This document shows, in pieces, positions 1-5,212 of a stretch of 5,849 nt of DNA. The stretch comes from Alphaproteobacteria bacterium. GTDB taxonomy: Bacteria; Pseudomonadota; Alphaproteobacteria; UBA8366; GCA-2717185. Positions within the stretch are counted from its first letter, which is position 1, and each line of letters opens with the position of its first letter. Location of the stretch: positions 1 to 5,849 of the forward strand of contig JAESSL010000153.1 in NCBI GenBank assembly GCA_016764135.1. Direction: 5' to 3'. Under the pieces are notes generated by a model. That model was given only the letters and a program-made list of their open reading frames with translations. It was not told where the DNA came from and searched no databases. A program made the position numbers and the translations under genes.

Positions 1-47
1 ACCGACTGACCAATACCACCGCCAGCAGTGCTAAAACCATCACTCAC
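1..47 (-). CDS. Possible 5' end of a leftward gene, cut by the window edge
   Basis: Only the first codons would be inside the window, so no function can be given. Reading leftward, a good Shine-Dalgarno sequence (AGGGAG, 60 to 55) lies 7 nt before a GTG at 47-45. That frame stays open to the edge and would begin M-S-D-G-F-S-T-A-G-G-G-I-G-Q-S. An ATG at 40-38 in another frame also stays open (M-V-L-A-L-L-A-V-V-L, hydrophobic), but it sits 14 nt from the Shine-Dalgarno sequence, which is too far to be ideal. A promoter-like pair lies just upstream. Frame choice and existence are inference from these signals, because 15 codons are too few to judge coding character. Confidence 0.27.
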   Translation of the reverse strand, partial: MSDGFSTAGGGIGQS

Positions 48-71
48 GAAATCTCTCCCTCAGTTTATCGG

Positions 72-100
72 ATTCTATCGTACAGGCTTACCGGTTGCAG
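72..100 (-). promoter_or_regulatory. Candidate promoter for the gene at the left edge
   Basis: On the minus strand, TAGAAT (77 to 72) matches five of six bases of the sigma-70 -10 box. CTGCAA (100 to 95) lies 17 nt upstream and is only a weak -35 match. Transcription would start near 65, just ahead of the AGGGAG at 60-55. This fits a short leader for the putative gene starting at 47 or 40. It is a motif match only. Confidence 0.28.
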
Positions 101-159
101 TGGAATACTCGTGATGAAAAGGTTTGAGGAAATATACAAGTATAAATTTAGTGATTACT

Positions 160-1881
160 TTAATTAATATTATATTTTTGAAATATATATTCCATTGTTG
201 AGATTCTATTAAATACTTCAGAGCTGAATATTTTATTAATGTGGAAGTAATCTTTCATTATTGGGAATTTCACATCAAAAATATTTTTTAGATATGCATC
301 TGTCAGATATATGGGCCGCGGCTCCGGGTGGCGTGTTTTTAAGCGGTACATGTTTTTTCGTAGCCACATTGGCCGATGCGAAGATGTCAGGTCCGAGAAC
401 CGGTGGCCGAGCGATGGTGGTTCATGAAACCCATGGCCGTAGACGCTGGGATAGGCGGCTAGACGCGGGTGAATTTTGTGGATCAACGCGGCTTCGAAGC
501 GACCTGAATTTTTGTATCGAAGCGGTATATTGGGGGTGTCCTGAACGATATCGGGTTCCAGAAATGGAAAGAGCATCCAGCCGAAACGTTGATTGATGGA
601 AATATCTCGAGACGACCAGTAGCGTCCCCGAAAAAGCGGGTAGAGAGCTTCTACCTGGCTTCGACTAAACTCTCCGGATGCTACTTGTAAGCTGGACCGC
701 ATGGCCTCCATTAGGCCGTCCTCAAAGTCGCGGACTAAAAATTTTGAGGTACAGGCTGCGGGCGAATATCGGGCATAGAACGCTTGGGCGATATCCCGGT
801 CCGTGTGGGTCTTGTCTGGCAGGTAATAGAAATTTCGGTATATCTCTCCGACTGACCCGTTCATCATTACGGTGTTTGATTGACTGCGAAAAAGTCGGTC
901 CGACAAATCAGCGCCGTGATCAAAAATACCGGAAAATTTCCAACCATCGAAGGCGATAAAGTTACGTTCTACTGTCTCCGCAAATTCTTCAGGCGGCGGC
1001 GGAGGGGTGCCGCCTTTGTCGATATGCTCGATCGGTATATTTTCGCCTTTTGCAATAGTCAGGGCGACGCGTACATCGGGGTCGTCGTCCCGACCAAAAA
1101 CAAATAAATCCGGGGTCACGCCTGCATCCAGCAAGTGTCCAAGGATTAATCGGGAATCATAACCGCCAGATAAGGCCGTGCGAAGCCGACCCTTAAAGTT
1201 TGTGGCGTATTTCGAAAAAAGCGCCTGCAATCGCTGGGAATGCTCTGTTACGGCGTCTTCAAAGGAAATGTCGTCGGTGGTGCTGGAAACATGAATAGGC
1301 GCTGGTTGTGGAATTTCTTCAATTTTACGGCTTATGGAAATGAGGGTATTGGGCGGAACGCGTTCAATATTTTTGACGAATGTTTTCCCACCAAATACAG
1401 ACTCGCTCCATGCGTATTCATAACACCCCTGAGTATCAATACGCGGCTTGTCCACGCACTCCAGGACAGCAAGAAACGAGTTTGAATAAACCGTACCGTC
1501 TTGATTACGATAGACGGCGTAGGCGTCAATTGCGTCGTTTGTCAGATGTAGCGTGTTGGCTTTTGAAAGAATTAAGCCGAAATGACCATTGGTGTCGTCC
1601 CAGCTAACGCGGTTGGGATCAAAGGCGTTGTAATAATTCGAGAGGGCGCTGGTTCCGATGTCGCCCTTGTAAAGAAATGTTCCCGTATGCGTAATGAAGT
1701 CTCCGTTCTCAAATGCCTGAAAATTTACCGGAGACTGATTTAGTTTTCCGTAAAGAAGGAGCCTGTAATTGTCGTGGGAAATGTCCTTAAAGGATTTGAA
1801 GCCCGCGATCGAAAACGTTTTGTCTAATTTTTTCGCCTGTGCGTCCGCCCGGGGGCCGGTTAATACGACGAAGATGCCCAT
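160..1881 (-). CDS. Asparagine-synthetase-like ATP-dependent amide ligase lacking the glutaminase cysteine
   Basis: This protein of 573 residues has the two-domain plan of class II glutamine-dependent asparagine synthetases (about 550-630 aa). Residues about 1-185 resemble the N-terminal Ntn-type glutaminase fold (FGLILSKANTLHLTNDAID near 101-119). The C-terminal domain carries the PP-loop S-G-G-Y-D-S-R (238-244), which binds ATP to adenylate a carboxylate. A later NGSVGEIYRNFYY (341-353) and a W-M-L-F-P-F-L-E-P-D segment (435-444) match the family's conserved C-terminal positions. The expected catalytic Cys2 (M-C-G-I) is absent: the protein begins M-G-I-F. ATG 1881 was chosen over the adjacent TTG 1884 because GGA lies 7 nt before it, and an in-frame TGA four codons before the TTG rules out a longer N-terminus. 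It lies 54 nt after emrB on the same strand, so it could be cotranscribed. Its 3' end is extremely AT-rich. The substrate is unknown; relatives include beta-lactam synthetases, lasso-peptide cyclases and polysaccharide-locus proteins. Confidence 0.85.
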   Translation of the reverse strand: MGIFVVLTGPRADAQAKKLDKTFSIAGFKSFKDISHDNYRLLLYGKLNQSPVNFQAFENGDFITHTGTFLYKGDIGTSALSNYYNAFDPNRVSWDDTNGHFGLILSKANTLHLTNDAIDAYAVYRNQDGTVYSNSFLAVLECVDKPRIDTQGCYEYAWSESVFGGKTFVKNIERVPPNTLISISRKIEEIPQPAPIHVSSTTDDISFEDAVTEHSQRLQALFSKYATNFKGRLRTALSGGYDSRLILGHLLDAGVTPDLFVFGRDDDPDVRVALTIAKGENIPIEHIDKGGTPPPPPEEFAETVERNFIAFDGWKFSGIFDHGADLSDRLFRSQSNTVMMNGSVGEIYRNFYYLPDKTHTDRDIAQAFYARYSPAACTSKFLVRDFEDGLMEAMRSSLQVASGEFSRSQVEALYPLFRGRYWSSRDISINQRFGWMLFPFLEPDIVQDTPNIPLRYKNSGRFEAALIHKIHPRLAAYPSVYGHGFHEPPSLGHRFSDLTSSHRPMWLRKNMYRLKTRHPEPRPIYLTDAYLKNIFDVKFPIMKDYFHINKIFSSEVFNRISTMEYIFQKYNIN

Positions 1882-1935
1882 CAAAGTTTCCGGTGATCAA
1901 TTCAAGCGATTAAGGTTTTAATTGTAGGGTGGAGG

Positions 1936-3453
1936 TCAACGAGTTTCCACTGTCTTTTTCGCTCGGGGGTTTCGGCAGAGGAAGACCAACGGGATGCAGA
2001 CCACTGATGCGATGGTCAGCAACAGGAAATCTGTTATGTAGGCCGACGCGCTTGCCTGCTGGCCAATTTCATGGCCGATGGCCGCCAACCCGCTTCTGGT
2101 CTCTATGTCCCACATGGAAGGGAGAGGGACGTGTCGGTAGATTTCGTTGAAGGGTGAAACGATCGGCGTCAGATCTGCGTAATTTCGTTGTGTGTTCCGG
2201 ATCAAGGCGCCGACGACGACGGCGACGCCGATGCTGCTGCCGAGATTTCGGGAGAGTGCAAACAGCGCCGTTCCGGTTGGCAGTTGCGCCGCCTTGAGGT
2301 CGGAAAAGGTCACAATACTGAGCGGCACGAAGAAAAATCCCATGCCGATTCCCTGAATTGTGCTGATGAAGATAATTTGCGAGGCGCTGACATCGGGGGT
2401 GATTTGCGCGAATTGCCACGTCGACAGGGCGCCCAACGCCATGCCGAGCGCGATTATGGGGCGCGGCTCGATATATTTGAGGAGCCTTCCCGCGATATAG
2501 GACGCGATGAGGGTGCCGACGCCGCGCGGCGCCAGAACCAGTCCGATGGCGAGTACGGGATAGCCGCTCAAATTCTGCAAATAGGGCGGTAATAGCGCCA
2601 GAACCGCCAGCATGATGACACCCAGCAAAAACATCAGCACGAGGCCGAGCGAAAAATTTCGACTCTTGAAAATGGCTGGATTGATGAACGGGTTACGCGC
2701 CGTCAGGCTGTGAACGGCGAAGACGTAAAAGGCGGCCGCCGAGAGTCCCGCCAGGATCATGATTTCCAGCGACGAGAACCAGTCCGCCCGCTCGCCCCGG
2801 TCGAGCATGAATTGCAGGGATGCGAGAGCGATCCCCAATACGACGAACCCGAATATATCAAATTGTCTTCGCGCGCGCTCCTTGGATTCCGGAACAAACA
2901 GAATAACCATCGTAATGGTCGCAATAGCGATGGGAACATTCACAAAAAATACCCAGGACCAGCTGAAGTATTCTGTAATCGCGCCGCCCAGCGTCGGTCC
3001 GAAGATGGGGCCGAACATCATCCCGATTGTCCACCACCCCATCGCGGTTCCGCGCTCTTCAGCGCTGTAATTATTGAGCAGTATCGCCTGAGACATGGGC
3101 CCTAATGGCGCGGCGAAGACGCCCTGCAAGGTGCGAAAGGCGACAATTTCGCCAAGCGATTCCGAGAGGCCGCAAAAAACCGACGTGACGGTAAAGCCGA
3201 CGACGCAGATCAGAAAAAACCGCTTTTGTCCGATGCGCAGCGCCAGGAATCCACTGGCGGGCGTCGTGATGGCGACCGCGATGACATAAAATGTGAGAAC
3301 CCACGAGACCTGATCCTGCGTTGCGGACAGGCTACCCATTAAATGAGGCAGGGCGACGCTGATCATGGAGGTGTCGAGCACTTGCATGACGGCGCCGAGC
3401 GCAACGGCGAAGGTCAGCAGACCGCGGTTTTTAACCACCGTTTTATCCGTCAT
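1936..3453 (-). CDS. emrB: EmrB-type multidrug MFS transporter, DHA2 family (14 TM)
   Basis: This is a proton-driven drug/H+ antiporter of the inner membrane, expected to work with the adjacent EmrA and an outer-membrane channel. Its 505 residues match the usual 500-515 for EmrB. Visible family motifs are D1 (L-D-T-S-M-I-S-V-A-L-P, 26-36), a motif A region (G-F-L-A-L-R-I-G-Q-K-R, 68-78) in which the canonical Asp is replaced, as is common in EmrB, motif B with Arg107 (F-R-T-L-Q-G), and the antiporter motif C (G-P-I-F-G-P-T-L-G-G, 148-157). L-D-R-G-E-R-A-D-W-F (217-226) and the loop around 420-470 are typical of DHA2 proteins, and hydrophobic segments cover nearly the whole length. ATG 3453 follows the emrA stop by 10 nt without a convincing Shine-Dalgarno sequence, so translation is probably coupled. 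The transported substrate cannot be read from the sequence. Confidence 0.96.
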   Translation of the reverse strand: MTDKTVVKNRGLLTFAVALGAVMQVLDTSMISVALPHLMGSLSATQDQVSWVLTFYVIAVAITTPASGFLALRIGQKRFFLICVVGFTVTSVFCGLSESLGEIVAFRTLQGVFAAPLGPMSQAILLNNYSAEERGTAMGWWTIGMMFGPIFGPTLGGAITEYFSWSWVFFVNVPIAIATITMVILFVPESKERARRQFDIFGFVVLGIALASLQFMLDRGERADWFSSLEIMILAGLSAAAFYVFAVHSLTARNPFINPAIFKSRNFSLGLVLMFLLGVIMLAVLALLPPYLQNLSGYPVLAIGLVLAPRGVGTLIASYIAGRLLKYIEPRPIIALGMALGALSTWQFAQITPDVSASQIIFISTIQGIGMGFFFVPLSIVTFSDLKAAQLPTGTALFALSRNLGSSIGVAVVVGALIRNTQRNYADLTPIVSPFNEIYRHVPLPSMWDIETRSGLAAIGHEIGQQASASAYITDFLLLTIASVVCIPLVFLCRNPRAKKTVETR

Positions 3454-3463
3454 TTAAAGCTGA

Positions 3464-4537
3464 CTATTCATCGTCGGAGCCAAACAGCAGCGCTGTCAGC
3501 GATGTGATGAAGGCGGGTGTTTTGCGTTCGTGCAACGTATCGATCTCAACGACCACGCTCATCCCTGCGCGCAGGGGCGGGTCCGTGGTGGTTTGAACGA
3601 CCTCCAACCGAATGGGAATGCGTTGCACCACCTTGACCCAGTTGCCGCTGGTGTTTTGCGGGGGCAGCAAGGCGAATTCCGCGCCGGTCGCCGGACTGAT
3701 GCTGGACACGATCGCCGTCCATTGATGGTCCGGATAGGCGTCTACATTTACCGTGGCCTGTTGCCCGGATCGGATATGGGCGAGGTCTGTTTCCTTGAGG
3801 TTGGCTTGAATCCACACGCCATCGGTGGCGACAATACTGAAGATCGGCTTCCCCGCTTCGACATATTCACCGCGCTGAAGCCCGATATTGGTGATGACGC
3901 CGGCTGTGGGCGCGTGAATTTTTGTGCGCCGAAGATCCAGTTCCGCTTCCTGCAGGACCGCCAGCGCCTCGCGATAGCGCGGGTGCTCCTCCACGGGAAT
4001 GTCCGGTCGCCCGCCAAGATTGGCGCGGACATGGGCGAGCTCCTGTTTGATAACGGCGATTTTTTGTCGGGAGGTTGCGCGGTCACGACGGGAGGCGTCC
4101 AGCTTGGAGGCAGGCAGATGCCCCTTCGCGTGCAATTGGCCGCGCCGTTTGTGGTCGCGCTCAAAATAGGTTGCGTCTTCCTGCGCCAGCTTCATTTCCG
4201 CCAGTTTTCGTCCATAATCGGCGCGTAACGCCTCAATATCGGCGGACACTTTCGCCAGATTGGCGGCGGCCTTGTCGCGAGTGATTCGGAAGGGTTCTTC
4301 GTCAATCGTGAACAACAATTGTTTGCAGGCGATGAATTGATTGTCGTTGATCACGACTCTGGTGACGCGGCCGGAGACATCGGCGCTGATGGCGATCTTG
4401 TCGGATTTTATATTGGCGTTTTCGGTGGACACAATTCGCCCGCCGTTCATGTACAGATAGCCGCCGACCACGGCGATGACGACAGGGCCGACCAGCAACA
4501 ACAGTACGCGTCTCAGGAATCGGGCGAAAAAGCGCAT
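3464..4537 (-). CDS. emrA: EmrA-type periplasmic adaptor (membrane fusion protein, HlyD family)
   Basis: This adaptor is anchored in the inner membrane and links the EmrB transporter to an outer-membrane channel. Its 357 residues run in the usual order. A short basic cytoplasmic start (1-10) precedes one membrane anchor (about 11-29). The first half of the lipoyl-like domain follows (about 47-79), then a long charged alpha-helical hairpin (about 82-200, rich in A, E, K, R and L). The second lipoyl half is T-K-I-H-A-P-T-A-G-V-I-T (205-216). Last comes a beta-barrel containing A-T-G-A-E-F-A-L-L-P-P-Q-N-T (283-296), a hallmark of EmrA-like adaptors. The first lipoyl half reads F-I-A-C-K-Q-L-L-F (68-76), so Lys72 replaces a commonly conserved Gly. 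The gene begins 3 nt after the marR stop and lacks a clear Shine-Dalgarno sequence, which suggests coupling. Confidence 0.96.
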   Translation of the reverse strand: MRFFARFLRRVLLLLVGPVVIAVVGGYLYMNGGRIVSTENANIKSDKIAISADVSGRVTRVVINDNQFIACKQLLFTIDEEPFRITRDKAAANLAKVSADIEALRADYGRKLAEMKLAQEDATYFERDHKRRGQLHAKGHLPASKLDASRRDRATSRQKIAVIKQELAHVRANLGGRPDIPVEEHPRYREALAVLQEAELDLRRTKIHAPTAGVITNIGLQRGEYVEAGKPIFSIVATDGVWIQANLKETDLAHIRSGQQATVNVDAYPDHQWTAIVSSISPATGAEFALLPPQNTSGNWVKVVQRIPIRLEVVQTTTDPPLRAGMSVVVEIDTLHERKTPAFITSLTALLFGSDDE

Positions 4538-4540
4538 ATG

Positions 4541-5014
4541 TTATTTGGAAGCCGTTTTGTCGGCTTCTCCTTTGTTGGGATCCTGATCCAGCAGGTTCGA
4601 TTTCACGCGCAGCAGGGCGCGCAGCAGCACATCTTCATCCTCGGCGGAAAATCCGTTCAGGGCTTCGGCGCGCGTTTCGATGGAAATTTTCTGCATCTGC
4701 CGCATCGTCGGATGGGCCTTTTCCATAATGAACAACCGCCAGGCCCGACGGTCGTTGGGATCGCTGCGGCGCTCCACCCAGCCGGCATCTTGCAAACGGT
4801 CGATATGGCGGCCGAGGGTGATGTTCTCGACTTCCAGAATCTCCGCCAGCGCGCTTTGGTTGATGCCCTCACGCAAGCCGATATGCGCCAGTACGCGCCA
4901 CTGTGCACGGGTCAGGCCCTGTTTCGCCGCGCGCTGGTCAAAGCGTTTTCGCAACAAGCGCGAGACGTCGCTCAGGATGAAAGAAACGTTTTTATCGAGG
5001 TCTTCTTTTTTCAT
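4541..5014 (-). CDS. MarR/EmrR-family transcriptional regulator
   Basis: This winged helix-turn-helix repressor is probably the local regulator of the emrAB genes it precedes. Counting from the ATG at 5014 gives 157 residues, normal for MarR proteins. A dimerisation helix lies near 6-32 (F-I-L-S-D-V-S-R-L-L-R at 12-22). The Q-S-A-L-A-E-I-L helix (53-60) and the recognition helix N-I-T-L-G-R-H-I-D-R-L (64-74) follow. The wing contains R-S-D-P-N-D-R-R-A-W-R-L (83-94), close to the family's D-x-R pattern. A longer reading from ATG 5056 (171 aa) is possible but unlikely. Its extra 14 residues (R-L-A-Y-I-K-L-A-Y-Y-K-P-C) translate a repeated promoter/operator-like element, and the best promoter candidates would start transcription downstream of 5056. 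No Shine-Dalgarno sequence precedes 5014, so the message may be leaderless. Family assignment is firm; the ligand and the exact start are inferred. Confidence 0.93.
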   Translation of the reverse strand: MKKEDLDKNVSFILSDVSRLLRKRFDQRAAKQGLTRAQWRVLAHIGLREGINQSALAEILEVENITLGRHIDRLQDAGWVERRSDPNDRRAWRLFIMEKAHPTMRQMQKISIETRAEALNGFSAEDEDVLLRALLRVKSNLLDQDPNKGEADKTASK

Positions 5015-5017
5015 GCA

Positions 5018-5053
5018 AGGCTTATAATAAGCAAGCTTTATATAAGCAAGCCT
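5018..5053. promoter_or_regulatory. Candidate MarR operator: repeated, partly symmetric 36-bp element
   Basis: The element has outer arms AGGCTT (5018-5023) and AAGCCT (5048-5053), with AAGCTT (5033-5038) exactly at the shared centre. Inside it, GCTTAT-A-ATAAGC (5020-5032) is a perfect inverted repeat, and a looser version, GCTT-TATAT-AAGC, occupies 5035-5047. ATAAGCAAGC occurs twice, at 5027-5036 and 5042-5051, a 15-bp period. It overlaps both boxes of the best leftward promoter, the arrangement expected for autorepression by a MarR dimer. Binding itself is inferred. Confidence 0.5.
5021..5049 (-). promoter_or_regulatory. Candidate promoter for marR-emrA-emrB
   Basis: On the minus strand, TTGCTT (5049 to 5044) and TATAAG (5026 to 5021) are separated by 17 nt. 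The -10 box matches five of six consensus bases and the -35 box matches its TTG half. Transcription would begin at about 5014-5015, essentially at the chosen marR ATG, giving a leaderless or nearly leaderless message. An alternative -10, TATAAA (5042 to 5037), would start near 5030 but has only a poor -35 match. Confidence 0.45.
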
Positions 5054-5068
5054 CATAAAATACAGTTT

Positions 5069-5097
5069 CCGTATTTACGGGATGTGCGTATTTGCGC
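5069..5097. promoter_or_regulatory. Pair of related 12-bp palindromes, candidate operator
   Basis: CCGTATTTACGG (5069-5080) has perfect 5-bp arms around TT. GCGTATTTGCGC (5086-5097) is a near copy with one mismatched pair in its arms, and it overlaps the perfect 8-bp palindrome TTGCGCAA (5092-5099). The two share CGTATTT(A/G)CG, with centres 17 bp apart. The pair lies between the leftward marR promoter and the -35 box of the rightward thiO promoter, so a dimeric regulator here could affect either gene. Which protein binds is unknown; the neighbouring MarR protein is the first candidate. Confidence 0.42.
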
Positions 5098-5099
5098 AA

Positions 5100-5127
5100 T
5101 TGCATTTTTCGTCTCGTTCCCTACACT
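5100..5127 (+). promoter_or_regulatory. Candidate promoter for thiO
   Basis: TTGCAT (5100-5105) and TACACT (5122-5127) are separated by 16 nt and match sigma-70 boxes reasonably well (TTG plus one base; TA, A and T of the -10). The predicted start, about 5134-5136, lies only 3-5 nt before the GGGGTGCC that opens the riboswitch core. The transcript would therefore begin almost directly with the aptamer. Confidence 0.42.
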
Positions 5128-5136
5128 CATTATTGA

Positions 5137-5206
5137 CTGGGGTGCCGGAAGGTCCGGCTGAGATCATACCCACTGAACCTGCACTGGATAATGCCAGCGA
5201 AGGGAG
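5137..5206 (+). ncRNA. TPP riboswitch (THI element) controlling thiO
   Basis: All conserved parts of the thiamine-pyrophosphate aptamer are present in order. GGGGTGCC (5139-5146) opens the core. Stem P2 is GGGT (5140-5143) with ACCC (5168-5171), and P3 is GCCGG (5144-5148) with CCGGC (5154-5158). The pyrimidine-binding CTGAGAT is at 5158-5164. P4 is CCT (5178-5180) with AGG (5201-5203), and P5 is CTGG (5184-5187) with CCAG (5194-5197), closing GGATAATGCC and followed by GCGAAGGGA. P1 is poor: only TTG (5133-5135) with CAA (5210-5212) can be seen. The thiO start codon follows 6 nt after AGGGAG with no room for a terminator. Repression by TPP is therefore expected at translation initiation. Confidence 0.96.
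5201..5206 (+). promoter_or_regulatory. thiO ribosome binding site inside the riboswitch
   Basis: AGGGAG lies 6 nt before ATG 5213 and is the only plausible Shine-Dalgarno sequence for thiO. Its first three bases form the 3' strand of aptamer stem P4, so folding around TPP would directly hide it from the ribosome. It also fixes the thiO start. Confidence 0.75.
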
Positions 5207-5212
5207 CGCCAA

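Noticed and set aside
100..200. AT-rich stretch as a replication origin or attachment site
   Set aside because: No repeated box, tRNA end, integrase or paired direct repeat is seen; the composition alone is explained by the AT-rich gene end.
1909..1922. ATTAA-GGTT-TTAAT inverted repeat between emrB and the synthetase-like gene, as a terminator
   Set aside because: The stem is five A-T pairs only, with no GC content and no following U-run, so it is too weak to call.
3530..4228. 232-codon open frame on the plus strand
   Set aside because: It is antisense to emrA, whose family motifs are unmistakable; no domain or ribosome site supports it.
4319..5161. 280-codon open frame on the plus strand
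   Set aside because: It runs opposite emrA and marR and through the intergenic control region; its low-complexity Q/D/G/H composition and lack of a recognisable domain mark it as a shadow.
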